Shown here: positions 1 to 7,089 of the stretch, in pieces | Layout of the letters: every line of letters starts with the position of its first letter | Position numbering within the stretch: position 1 is the first letter of the stretch | Origin: Desulfobacteraceae bacterium | GTDB taxonomy: Bacteria; Desulfobacterota; Desulfobacteria; Desulfobacterales; Desulfosalsimonadaceae | DNA: 21,728 bases | Assembly: GCA_021162325.1 (NCBI GenBank) | Contig: JAGGYV010000274.1 | Location: forward strand, 1-21,728 | Reading direction: 5' to 3' | Program-made: the position numbers and the translations under genes | Notes under the pieces: model-generated | Told to the model about the DNA's origin: nothing | Seen by the model: only the letters and a program-made list of their open reading frames with translations | Databases searched by the model: none

Positions 1-400
1 CGACAAGGTCATGCACCTGAAAAACAATTATCAAAAAGAGGTATTTAACGGGGATATCGGCGCCATCACCCGCATGGACAAATCCGATAACCTGTTGTGC
101 GTGGACTTTTACGGAAGAGAGGTTGAATACAGCCTTGAAGAAATGGATGAACTGGCCCTCGGATACGCCATATCCGTCCATAAATCCCAGGGATCGGAAT
201 ACCCGGCAGTGATTCTGCCGCTGATTACCCAGCATTACATCATGCTCCAGAGGAATCTGCTGTATACCGGGATCACACGCGCACAAAAATATGTGGTGCT
301 GGTCGGCACGAAAAAAGCCCTTTCCATTGCCTTAAAAAACAATAAACCACAGCTGAGATGTTCCGGATTAGCCGACCGTTTGTGTTCAATGGTCTGTTAA
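1..400 (+). CDS. recD2: RecD2-like DNA helicase, C-terminal fragment (5' end outside window)
   Basis: The reading frame is open from base 2 to the stop at 398-400, so this is the last ~132 residues of a longer gene cut by the window edge. The fragment carries the closing part of a superfamily 1B helicase: a DKVMHLKNNY stretch with VFNGDIG, then ISVHKSQGSEYPAV (motif V-like) and NLLYTGITRAQKYVVLVG (motif VI with the arginine finger region). This order and wording match the C-terminal UvrD_C_2 region of RecD2/ExoV-type ATP-dependent 5'-3' helicases. In organisms without RecBC these enzymes act alone in DNA repair rather than as an exonuclease subunit. The N-terminal HhH and Walker A regions are not in the window, so assignment to RecD2 rather than another SF1B helicase rests on this C-terminal part alone. 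The tail after the helicase core is short. Confidence 0.85.
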   Translation, partial: DKVMHLKNNYQKEVFNGDIGAITRMDKSDNLLCVDFYGREVEYSLEEMDELALGYAISVHKSQGSEYPAVILPLITQHYIMLQRNLLYTGITRAQKYVVLVGTKKALSIALKNNKPQLRCSGLADRLCSMVC

Positions 401-540
401 CCCGACTTTAACCTTGAATGTCACAGATATTTAATATATGGTTTTACAATATTTTAAATACATTCAATTATTTTAAATACTTGTATCACAATCGACCAAA
501 CAGCGAAACTTGGGAATTCAATTGTACCGGAATTTTTAAA

Positions 541-1197
541 ATGAAGAATTTTTTAGCAATATTGATGACCGCGCTTATATTATCCATCAGTTATACAACC
601 GCCTGCCTGGCAAAAAACATGTATGTCGGAGATATTACCAAACTGAATCTCCGGTCCGGCAAGGGAGTAAAATATCAGATCATTACAACACTGGGCCCCG
701 GAGAAAAAGTGACGGTCATATCAACTGCCAAGGAATGGACTAAAGTCGGCACAATGGCCGGCAACGAGGGGTGGGTGGTTTCCAAATATCTAACCAAAGA
801 GAAACCCGCTAATGTCCAAATCGAAAACTTAAAGATTCAAATGGAAACACTTCAGGAACAGTTTGAGATGGCAGCGCTTGAAAACCGAAAATTAAAAGAA
901 GAGAATATCACCCTGACAACCCGCTTGAATGAAAACAGCATCAAATTGGGAAATACAAAAAAAGCATTTAAAACGTTACAGACAGATTCCAAAGAATATC
1001 TTACCTTAAAAGAAAAATATGATAAAATAATCAAAGAAATAGACATAAAGGATACCAGAATAAAATCATTAGAAAAAAAGGTGGATGATCAGTATGTTGC
1101 CATGGCGATTAAATGGTCTCTGACCGGTGCCGGAATCCTTCTTGCTGGTTTTTTTCTGGGTAACCGGTCAAAACGGAAGCGGTCTTCTTTCATATAA
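541..1197 (+). CDS. SH3-domain protein with coiled coil and C-terminal membrane anchor (TIGR04211-like)
   Basis: The frame is open from 418, but the ATG at 541 is preferred because it starts a clear signal peptide: a Lys, a hydrophobic core to about residue 20 and a probable cut after ACLA (residue 24). Mature residues 25-88 form a bacterial SH3 domain (LNLRSGKG, EKVTVIS, EGWVVSKYL), the type that binds cell-wall peptides. Residues ~95-185 are rich in Lys, Glu and Leu heptads and should be a coiled coil. Residues ~190-208 form one transmembrane helix followed by a basic tail (NRSKRKR). The order signal-SH3b-coiled coil-TM-basic tail is the layout of the SH3 and anchor domain family found across Proteobacteria. 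The protein should sit in the periplasm anchored at the inner membrane. Its function is unknown. It ends 22 bp before nadB, so the two may be co-transcribed. No strong ribosome binding site precedes 541. Confidence 0.75.
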   Translation: MKNFLAILMTALILSISYTTACLAKNMYVGDITKLNLRSGKGVKYQIITTLGPGEKVTVISTAKEWTKVGTMAGNEGWVVSKYLTKEKPANVQIENLKIQMETLQEQFEMAALENRKLKEENITLTTRLNENSIKLGNTKKAFKTLQTDSKEYLTLKEKYDKIIKEIDIKDTRIKSLEKKVDDQYVAMAIKWSLTGAGILLAGFFLGNRSKRKRSSFI

Positions 1198-1219
1198 CAT
1201 CAAATACAGAATTATCAGA

Positions 1220-2860
1220 ATGGAACACGAATCAGATTTTTTAGTTATTGGAAGCGGTGTTGCCGGCCTGTTGTTTGCTTTAAAAGTGGCGGACCACGGT
1301 AGCGTCACTATTATCACTAAGCGAAACATCGCAGAAAGCAATACGGCCAATGCTCAGGGGGGTATTGCAGCAGTTATTGCCGAAACCGACACTTTTGAAG
1401 CGCACATTGCAGACACCCACACATCCGGAGACGGTATTTGCGACAAAAAAGTCGTGGATATGGTGGTCAAAAACGCGCCGGAACGGATTCAGGAGCTGAT
1501 TGGTCTGGGAGTGAAGTTTAACCGGAACAAAAATACCTCCGATGATCCGGCAGATCTACATCTGGATCTCTGCCGGGAGGGCGGCCATTCACATAACCGA
1601 ATTGTTCACACGGATGATTTGACCGGACTGGCCGTTGAAGAAGCCCTGGTCGACCAGGTGATGAAGCATAAAAACATCACCGTGTTTGAGGATCATATCG
1701 CCATTGACCTGATTACCAAATCCACGCGTCTGCAACGGGGAATGACCGTCACCAACCATGAAGATTACTGCTATGGCGCGTATGTTCTGGACCGGAACAC
1801 CAGTGAAATTCATACATTCTGTGCCCAAACGATCCTGCTCGCCACCGGCGGAGCCGGAAAAGTCTATACCTATACCAGTAACCCGGATATTGCCACCGGA
1901 GACGGCATTGCCATGGCTTACCGGACAGGCGCCACGGTTGCCAACCTGGAATTTGTTCAGTTCCACCCGACGTGCCTGTATCACCCGGCCGCTAAAAATT
2001 TCCTGATTTCAGAGGCGGTTCGGGGGGACGGCGGGATTTTAATCAATGCGGCCGGCGAACGGTTTATGGAAGACTATTCTCCGTTAAAGGAACTGGCCTG
2101 CCGAGATGTGGTGGCCCGGGCCATTGATGCGGAACTGAAAAAAAGTGGCGACGACTCTGTCTTTCTCGATATCAGCCATAAAGGCCCGGATTTCATCAAA
2201 ACCCGGTTCCCCAATCTGTACGCGAAATGCCTGACGTTCGGAATTGATATGACCAAAGGCCCCATTCCGGTGGTTCCTGCGGCCCACTATATGTGCGGCG
2301 GGGTGGCCACGGACATCTATGGGAGAACAAATATCCAGCGGTTGTTTGCCATTGGTGAAACCGCCTGCACAGGGCTTCACGGTGCCAACCGCCTGGCCAG
2401 CAACTCCCTGCTCGAAGCCCTGGTGTATGCCCACAATGCCGCTGAACAGGCCATTGAAGATGCCAAAAACTTTGCTTTTGAACCCTCTCCCCCGCTGCCG
2501 CCCTGGAATGATCTCGGGGCCATTGACAGTGATGAAGTGATCATGGTGGCCCACTCATGGAATGCCGTGCGCCGACTGATGTGGAATTATGTGGGTATTG
2601 TTCGCTCAGACAAGCGGCTGGCACGGGCCAAGCGGCGGATTGACATGATCCGGGCTGAAATCAACGAATATTACTGGGACTTTAAAATTACACCGGATCT
2701 TATTGAATTAAGAAACATTGCCACTGTGGCGGAACTAATCATCCGGTGCGCCACCCACCGGAAGGAAAGCCGGGGACTGCACTACAACATCGCGTATCCG
2801 GAGAAAAATAACGACCGGTGGAAAAAGGATACGATATTGAGACGGCCGTTTGCATGTTAA
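1220..2860 (+). CDS. nadB: L-aspartate oxidase
   Basis: A 546-residue flavoprotein that oxidises L-aspartate to iminoaspartate, the first step of de novo NAD synthesis, before condensation with dihydroxyacetone phosphate by NadA. Residues 7-16 (FLVIGSGVAG) are the FAD-binding dinucleotide motif. The family marks follow in order: NAQGGIAAV, DLCREGGHSHNRIVHTDD, LATGGAGKVY, EFVQFHPT, SEAVRGDGG, PAAHYMCGGV and GLHGANRLASNSLLEALVYA. The length is normal for NadB. The open frame runs back to 1127, but that would overlap the upstream SH3 gene by 71 bp; the ATG at 1220 begins directly with the expected N terminus. In anaerobes NadB is thought to use fumarate as electron acceptor. Neither nadA nor nadC is in the window. 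The Gly-Ala-Asn-Arg-Leu-Ala segment is shared with succinate dehydrogenase and fumarate reductase flavoproteins, but the NadB-type C-terminal region (RRLMWNYVGIVR, ELRNIATVAELI) favours aspartate oxidase. Confidence 0.95.
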   Translation: MEHESDFLVIGSGVAGLLFALKVADHGSVTIITKRNIAESNTANAQGGIAAVIAETDTFEAHIADTHTSGDGICDKKVVDMVVKNAPERIQELIGLGVKFNRNKNTSDDPADLHLDLCREGGHSHNRIVHTDDLTGLAVEEALVDQVMKHKNITVFEDHIAIDLITKSTRLQRGMTVTNHEDYCYGAYVLDRNTSEIHTFCAQTILLATGGAGKVYTYTSNPDIATGDGIAMAYRTGATVANLEFVQFHPTCLYHPAAKNFLISEAVRGDGGILINAAGERFMEDYSPLKELACRDVVARAIDAELKKSGDDSVFLDISHKGPDFIKTRFPNLYAKCLTFGIDMTKGPIPVVPAAHYMCGGVATDIYGRTNIQRLFAIGETACTGLHGANRLASNSLLEALVYAHNAAEQAIEDAKNFAFEPSPPLPPWNDLGAIDSDEVIMVAHSWNAVRRLMWNYVGIVRSDKRLARAKRRIDMIRAEINEYYWDFKITPDLIELRNIATVAELIIRCATHRKESRGLHYNIAYPEKNNDRWKKDTILRRPFAC

Positions 2861-3050
2861 TTTTCTCCCACGATTTCCAAATTCACTCTAATCTACGGCG
2901 TCAAATGCCGGAATAAAACTGCCGTCTGTGCTTCCAAAAACAATTGCAAAAGCAGACACTAAAAAAAACTTCAACTTGAAAAAAAAAGCTTATAATTATA
3001 GATATTTATATAACAATAGGGGCTTGTCTGATGGGAGAAGATCCGTTATA

Positions 3051-3123
3051 GGGCGGGGATAAACCCCGCCCCTACGGAAAATGCTTTTAATCCTATGTAG
3101 GGGAGGGCTTTATATCCTCCCGG
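3051..3123. repeat. GTAGGGG palindromic repeat, copy 1
   Basis: Two inverted halves surround a short spacer. The first half is itself a perfect hairpin, GGGCGGGG-ATAAA-CCCCGCCC (3051-3071), followed by CTAC. The second half starts GTAGGGG and includes GGGAGG-GCTTTATAT-CCTCCC. The reverse complement of the first half aligns with the second, so the whole can fold as one cruciform. A second copy lies at 11571-11644, and similarity continues past the palindrome (to about 3143 and 11663). It occupies the convergent gap between nadB and the flavoprotein gene. The rest of 2861-3165 is AT-rich and shows no gene. Confidence 0.8.
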
Positions 3124-3165
3124 GTAACTTCTTTGTATTTGTAACTGTATTTGAAATCATGAACC

Positions 3166-4515
3166 CTAAGCCCTTTGTTGTTTGGCGATCATTTCAGCTG
3201 CCTTGATCAGGGCATACGCAGTGGGTGGCCCGGTTAAGAGGGGATGGGTGGCAATTTGGGAGGACAGAAGAGCATCCACCGTCATTTGGTTCTGAATTAC
3301 AAACCCAATCAGATTCGTTAATTCACCCACGGATCTTCCGCCCATCACTTCACCGCCCAGAATTAACCCGGATTCCTTTGACGCAATGAGTTTAACAATC
3401 TGTTTGTGCGTATCCGGCAATGTGCCCGGATGTTTGTCAATTCCTTCAAATGTGGCGGTCAGAATGTCAAAGCCCCGCTCTTTTGCCAGGTTCTCCGTTA
3501 CGCCTGCTGCGCCAAATGCATGATCTCCGATGCATGTGCAGAAAATGGATATGGTACCGCCAAACAGGCGAATCATGGATAGGCTATATAGATTCATGGC
3601 CGCGATTCTGGCTTCCGTGCAGGCCGTTGAGGCCAGCATTGTGGGTTTTACCGTTCGGGTAATAAAACTGTATTTCTCAGCGCAATCGCCAACCGCAAAA
3701 ATATCCGAATTTTCTGTTCGCATATATTCGTTAACCTGGATAAATCCCATTTTGTTAATGGCTAATCCGGCATTTTTGGCAAGTTCGGTATTGGGACGAT
3801 ACCCGATAGATAAAACGACGGCATCCGCTTCCAACGTTTCACCGTTATTCAGCGTTATCCCTGTTACCTTGCCGTCTCCATTAATTTCTTTGATACCGCT
3901 GCCGGTTTTTAGCTTTATCCCCCGGCTTTGAAGCAATCCTTGCGCTTCGAGTGCGAGTTCTTCGTCAAATGCCATCGCCAAAATGTGGGGCATCATCTCC
4001 ACCAGTGTAACCTCTTTTCCGATTTTTTTGAGTTCATCCGCCATTTCAACCCCGATAAACCCGCCGCCGATAACCACCACTTTTTTAAACGCATCAAGGT
4101 CGGCTCTGACCGTATCAAGATATATTTTGTCCTTGGGAATGGTAAATACATTTTTCAGGTCCGTCCCTTTCAGCCACGCTGGTTTGGTCGGTATTGATCC
4201 GGTTGCCAGCACCAGTTTTTCAAATTCGATTTCCGTGCCGTCGGATGCCTTGCAGGTTTTGTTTTCCGGGTCAAAGGACGTAATTTCCGCTATTTTTAAC
4301 GTTACGCCGGCATTTGCCAGCCCTTCATCCGGGACACAGTTCTGTTCGTTGGATTCCAGGGTCCCAAACATGTAAGGGATTCCGCATGGAACCAGTACTT
4401 GGGGTTCTTTTCGGACAAGCATGACGGATTTGTCTGCATAAAATGATTTTGTGGTTGTTGCTGCGACAATTCCTGCCGCACTGCCACCGATTACCAATAC
4501 ATCTGTTTTTTCCAT
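3166..4515 (-). CDS. FAD-dependent pyridine nucleotide-disulfide oxidoreductase, CoA-disulfide reductase/NADH oxidase type
   Basis: A 449-residue protein of the single-cysteine branch of flavin disulfide reductases. Residues 6-15 (VLVIGGSAAG) bind FAD. Cys44 in VPCGIPY is the lone redox cysteine at the position used by CoA-disulfide reductase, NADH oxidase and NADH peroxidase. Residues 147-155 (VVIGGGFIG) bind NAD(P)H, and IFAVGDCAE (272-280) is the second FAD contact. The last ~120 residues are the dimerisation domain. The start has a good Shine-Dalgarno, AAGGAG, about 7 bases upstream. Likely roles are reduction of CoA or polysulfide disulfides, or of oxygen or peroxide; sequence alone does not decide. 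Two further cysteines, Cys326 and Cys328 (FCTC), sit where many relatives have none. There is no rhodanese domain and no linked sulfur gene. The gene stands alone, convergent with nadB. Confidence 0.88.
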   Translation of the reverse strand: MEKTDVLVIGGSAAGIVAATTTKSFYADKSVMLVRKEPQVLVPCGIPYMFGTLESNEQNCVPDEGLANAGVTLKIAEITSFDPENKTCKASDGTEIEFEKLVLATGSIPTKPAWLKGTDLKNVFTIPKDKIYLDTVRADLDAFKKVVVIGGGFIGVEMADELKKIGKEVTLVEMMPHILAMAFDEELALEAQGLLQSRGIKLKTGSGIKEINGDGKVTGITLNNGETLEADAVVLSIGYRPNTELAKNAGLAINKMGFIQVNEYMRTENSDIFAVGDCAEKYSFITRTVKPTMLASTACTEARIAAMNLYSLSMIRLFGGTISIFCTCIGDHAFGAAGVTENLAKERGFDILTATFEGIDKHPGTLPDTHKQIVKLIASKESGLILGGEVMGGRSVGELTNLIGFVIQNQMTVDALLSSQIATHPLLTGPPTAYALIKAAEMIAKQQRA

Positions 4516-4658
4516 TTTTTCAACTCCTTATATGTTTTAGGGGTTAAAGCCAAATAGCAAAATCCGGCTTGATATGCTTTATGATTCTGAAAAAATAATT
4601 TATACGCCCATAAAAAATAAATGTAAATGAATAAAATACCGGTGTTGCTGATGCATTC

Positions 4659-4702
4659 TTCGTCATATGGGAGTAGGATAGCTACGCCTCATTTTTGACG
4701 AA
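4659..4702. repeat. Imperfect inverted repeat in the 4516-5135 intergenic region
   Basis: Outer arms TTCGTCA (4659-4665) and TGACGAA (4696-4702) are exact inverse complements. The interior (GGGAGTA against TACGCCTC) pairs partially. It resembles the palindromic elements elsewhere in the window but has no close second copy here. The 620-bp gap has no credible protein gene; besides this element it holds the inverted repeat at 4974-5035 and the duplicated element at 5042-5133. The rest is AT-rich. The upstream region of the flavoprotein gene (4516-4620) should hold its promoter, but no clear -35/-10 pair was found. Confidence 0.45.
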
Positions 4703-4973
4703 TTTGTGTACTTTGCTAATTTTTATAAGAAGGATGGAACGTTTTTTGTCCATCTGAATCTGATTTTTTACCGCCCCAGCAAGTTCAACATACAAAAAAT
4801 ATGCCAGATTAGTTAAAAAACCATCTCCATCGTTATATGCCGTATTCATGGCTGATGGAAATTTTTATTGCGGAAATAGTGAGGTATGTTTGCCGGATTT
4901 TTTTACAATATGTAAAAATATATATAATGGCTTTCGGAAATGATGGTGTTTATAAACTTTCAACTATAGTCCC

Positions 4974-5035
4974 CCTCATATGACTTGATACCATCTCTAA
5001 TAATAATAGGTAAGTGAGTATCAGGTCATATGAGG
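4974..5035. repeat. 18-bp inverted repeat with 26-bp spacer
   Basis: Left arm CCTCATATGACTTGATAC (4974-4991) and right arm GTATCAGGTCATATGAGG (5018-5035) are inverse complements except for one base. The spacer is AT-rich with ATAATAATA. No U-run follows on either strand, so it is not a typical intrinsic terminator. It could be the ends of a small lost element or a protein-binding site. It lies 7 bp before the duplicated repeat at 5042. Confidence 0.6.
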
Positions 5036-5041
5036 ATATCT

Positions 5042-5133
5042 ATAACTCGTTAACAATATTTTGAAATAATTGATAAATTATTTTCTCATACAGTGGTGAT
5101 TCGTCACCATGAAAAACTTTTTACGAAGCCATC
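5042..5133. repeat. Dispersed ~92-bp repeat, copy A
   Basis: Aligns along its length with 12663-12756 (copy B), by eye about three quarters identical and much higher in the last ~55 bp (CAGTGGT, TTCGTCACCATGAAAA, TTTTTACGAAGCC). It contains a hairpin, TGGTGA-TTCG-TCACCA. The right end CTTTTTACGAAGCCATC (5117-5133) is the end motif shared with other elements in the window. It stops 2 bp short of the stop codon of the leftward gene at 5136. Confidence 0.75.
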
Positions 5134-5135
5134 AA

Positions 5136-5549
5136 TTAAGACAGGGACGCATTCTCATGTGCCTCGGCCAGCCTGGCTTCAACATATTTTATAGCGATTT
5201 CGTCAAATTCTTCCAGATCAAAGCAGATGGCGTCTTCGCCCAGGAGTCCTTCGGGAACGTAATCTCCGGTTTCATCCGGATCGGTAATCAGTTCACCGTA
5301 AAAGCAGACCGACAGCCATCGGGGGGTGTCTTCGATCACGTCCAGCATGACAAACAACGGCTTGTTCTTTTGATTTTCATGTGTTGCCCTTAACGAATAG
5401 GTGAGTCCCGGTCGGGGGATAAATTCCAGGATTACCCCAGGCCTGGATTCCAGGAATCTTTTTAAGCGAATAAATATCTGTTTATTTTTCTCGGCAGAGT
5501 CCGGCCAGTTTTCAATAAATGTTTCAACTTCCTGTAGTCCGTCGCTCAT
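5136..5549 (-). CDS. Conserved-looking hypothetical protein, 137 residues
   Basis: I do not recognise a named family. The protein is acidic and soluble, with no signal peptide or membrane segment. Visible parts are an N-terminal helical stretch (residues ~1-35), a beta-rich centre around FIPRPGLTYSLRA and KPLFVMLDVIED, then PRWLSVCFYGELI, an acidic loop DPDETGDYVPEG, and an acidic C-terminal helix (DLEEFDEIAIKYVEARLAEA). The composition and a good Shine-Dalgarno (AAAGGA about 6 bases before the ATG) support a real gene. It is the last gene of the leftward group after prxU, 190 bp downstream and separated from it by two palindromic repeats, so co-transcription is possible but doubtful. Its stop codon sits 2 bp from repeat copy A. 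Confidence 0.7.
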   Translation of the reverse strand: MSDGLQEVETFIENWPDSAEKNKQIFIRLKRFLESRPGVILEFIPRPGLTYSLRATHENQKNKPLFVMLDVIEDTPRWLSVCFYGELITDPDETGDYVPEGLLGEDAICFDLEEFDEIAIKYVEARLAEAHENASLS

Positions 5550-5575
5550 ATTTTTCCTTTTATGTATAGGTTCTT

Positions 5576-5610
5576 AGCCGGATTGCGCTCTTCGCGCTAA
5601 TCCGGCCTAC
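5576..5610. repeat. REP-like palindrome
   Basis: GCCGGATTGCGC (5577-5588), loop TCTTC, then GCGCTAATCCGGC, a near-perfect stem with one bulged base, followed by CTAC. Layout and wording closely resemble the repetitive extragenic palindromes of enterobacteria (GCCGGAT...ATCCGGCCTAC). Located between prxU and the 137-residue gene, it could stabilise the upstream prxU transcript or attenuate transcription. Confidence 0.7.
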
Positions 5611-5618
5611 TCCTTTGG

Positions 5619-5738
5619 TGGCAAAGAAAAAAGGTTCAGTTTCAAGGCGCGCCAGTGAGTCATCAATGAGGCGTACTGTTTGTACGTTGAATTGATGACT
5701 CATGCCGCGCAACGCAGAAAATGACCTTTTGCTTTGTC
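5619..5738. repeat. ~120-bp palindromic element abutting the prxU stop codon
   Basis: Long imperfect inverted repeat. The left arm begins GGCAAAG, contains GTGAGTCATCAAT and ends GCGTAC. The right arm starts GTACGTTGAATTGATGACTC and ends CTTTGTC. The arms pair for nearly their full length around a small centre (TGTT). It ends directly after the prxU stop (5740-5742), so the prxU messenger would end in a large hairpin. Type and size match the other palindromic elements at 12361, 14870 and 14992, though the sequences differ. Confidence 0.75.
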
Positions 5739-5739
5739 A

Positions 5740-6459
5740 TCAATCAAATGCCATATCTGTCTTCCAAACTTCCCAAACCTTTCCCACCAGGTCAACGCCG
5801 GGTTTTAAGGTCAGCTTACCCGGCTTCCAACCGGACGGCGTGGCTTCCGTGCCCTTGCTTTCACGGACCAGTTGAAATGCCTGAATCTGCCTTAAGGATT
5901 CACTGACGTTCCTGCCCACCGGTGGTGTCAGGACTTCGAATCCCTGAACCACACCATCCGGATCAATAATAAACCGGCCCCGGGTTTCCACGCCTGCATC
6001 GTCATCGTATACACCGTAAATGGTTCCGACTTTTCCGCCGGCATCCGACATCATGGGAAACGGAACCCCGCCGTCCACCATTTTTGAAAGTTCATAGTCA
6101 TTCCACATTTTGTGCACAAACACGCTGTCAATGCTCATGGAAAGCACCGCTACGCCAAGTTTTTGGAATTCGGCATGTTTTTCAGCAACTGCTGAAATTT
6201 CAGTGGCTCAGACAAATGTGAAATCACCCGGATAAAAACAAAGCACCACCCATTTGCCCAGGTATTCGGATAAATTGACATTAACAAACTTTCCGTTTAA
6301 ATACGCCGGTGCTGAAAAATCCGGTGCTTTTTTACCGACTTGTATCATGGGTCTCGTCTCCTTTGGCTTGGTTTCTTGTCTTGTATCTTCCGTTTTAGCA
6401 GTTTCCCCCACTGGTCCGCCGGTGGGCCGGGCACATCCCGGTTTAAATTCTTCCGGCAC
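5740..6459 (-). CDS. prxU: Selenocysteine-containing peroxiredoxin (in-frame UGA read as Sec84)
   Basis: One continuous 239-residue peroxiredoxin frame interrupted only by TGA at 6210-6208. The residues before it, PGDFTFV, and after it, ATEISAVAEKH, are the peroxiredoxin active-site region, and the TGA falls exactly on the peroxidatic cysteine of the PxxxTxxC motif. It is therefore read as selenocysteine. Downstream family marks continue uninterrupted: SIDSVFVHKMW, PFPMMSDAGG, RGRFIIDPDG and PPVGRNVSE. The resolving-cysteine VCP motif of typical two-Cys enzymes is replaced by ATPSGWKPG, so this is a one-Sec enzyme that probably needs an external thiol donor. The only cysteines are Cys9 and Cys74. 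The start is GTG at 6459 with AGGAGG 5 bases upstream. An internal ATG at 6348 (Met38) also has AAAGGAG and would give a 202-residue form of normal family length. Residues 1-37 are a polar extension. It reduces peroxides in an anaerobe and sits among other redox and stress genes. Confidence 0.93.
6180..6197 (-). promoter_or_regulatory. Candidate bacterial SECIS hairpin of prxU
   Basis: In the mRNA sense, UUUCAGC-AGUU-GCUGAAA is a perfect 7-bp stem with a 4-base loop. The loop GU begins about 18 bases after the UGA. Bacterial SECIS elements are hairpins just downstream of the UGA, inside the coding sequence, with a G near the start of the apical loop that SelB recognises. Position, stem and loop all fit. 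The stem is encoded by conserved codons (ISAVAE), so some pairing could be fortuitous. Confidence 0.75.
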
Positions 6460-6549
6460 AGGTGCCTCCTTTTTTGTTTGGAAAAATTAATGTGAAATTA
6501 TCTGTTTCCTCAAAAATCAGATCCTAATGAGAGAAAACAGGGATACGGT

Positions 6550-6960
6550 TTACACCAGTTTTTTGCCGGCTCCCGGTCCCGGTGCCAGGCCGAAAATTTC
6601 ATCAATTTTTAAAATTACGGCGCCCTTTGATTTTAAAGGGAACCCGGCCTTATTGCCCATTTCTTCAATCCATGCAGCGGTTTCTTCATACCGTTTTCCG
6701 GAGGTTTCAATGGTGACTGTGCCTTTGAGCTGGTAGCCTTCATGCCCTTCCCAGTATGTGACCGCGACATTCGGATTGGCCTTTAGATTGGCCAGCGTTT
6801 TATTGAAAAACTGGTCTGAAATAAGAATGGTTTCATCGTCAATGATTTTTTTCGCCCCGACCGGTACGGCATTGGGTCCGCCGCTTTCGGTTGCCGTGCA
6901 AAGTACGGCAGTAGGCACTTTTTTAAACAGTTCCATCATACGTTCGGTCATTTTTGCCAT
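6550..6960 (-). CDS. Pyridoxamine 5'-phosphate oxidase-fold (FMN-binding split barrel) protein
   Basis: A 136-residue protein with the small split-barrel layout: helix MTERMMELFKKV, first strands VLCTATESGGPNAVPVG, then IIDDETILISDQFFNKTLANLK, VAVTYWEG and a C-terminal KGTVTIETSG with AVILKIDEIFGLAPGPGAG. The pattern of residues such as NKTLANLKANPNVAV is shared with small FMN-binding proteins and pyridoxamine-phosphate-oxidase-like proteins of anaerobes. Members of this group bind FMN, F420 or heme; which one is not clear here. The true PNPOx substrate residues are not evident, so it should not be called PdxH. The start has AGGAGG 8 bases upstream of the ATG. It lies 90 bp before prxU on the same strand, and the pairing suggests shared redox-stress expression. 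Confidence 0.85.
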   Translation of the reverse strand: MAKMTERMMELFKKVPTAVLCTATESGGPNAVPVGAKKIIDDETILISDQFFNKTLANLKANPNVAVTYWEGHEGYQLKGTVTIETSGKRYEETAAWIEEMGNKAGFPLKSKGAVILKIDEIFGLAPGPGAGKKLV

Positions 6961-7089
6961 CGTTGTGTCCTCCTTTTATTAAGTTTGTATATGGTTAATC
7001 TTCAATAGATTCGAAGAAAAAACATTTTCACCACAGCGTGTGATAAGAAAAGTCATAAAAATTTAACATGCGCTTGCTTTTTTTAATCG

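Noticed and set aside
418..540. Upstream 41-residue extension of the SH3 protein
   Set aside because: The signal peptide begins at the ATG at 541; the extension would bury it and its sequence is AT-rich and non-coding in character.
1589..1984. 131-codon frame on the minus strand inside nadB
   Set aside because: Shadow of the nadB coding frame with no signal of its own.
6208..6210. TGA in the peroxiredoxin as a sequencing error or pseudogene mutation
   Set aside because: It falls exactly on the catalytic cysteine codon, the frame is intact for 155 codons after it, and a hairpin of SECIS type follows at the right distance.
6491..6530. CTGTTTCCTC...GAGAGAAAACAG inverted repeat between the split-barrel gene and prxU as a terminator
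   Set aside because: The stem is interrupted and no T-run follows on the minus strand; it is too weak to call.
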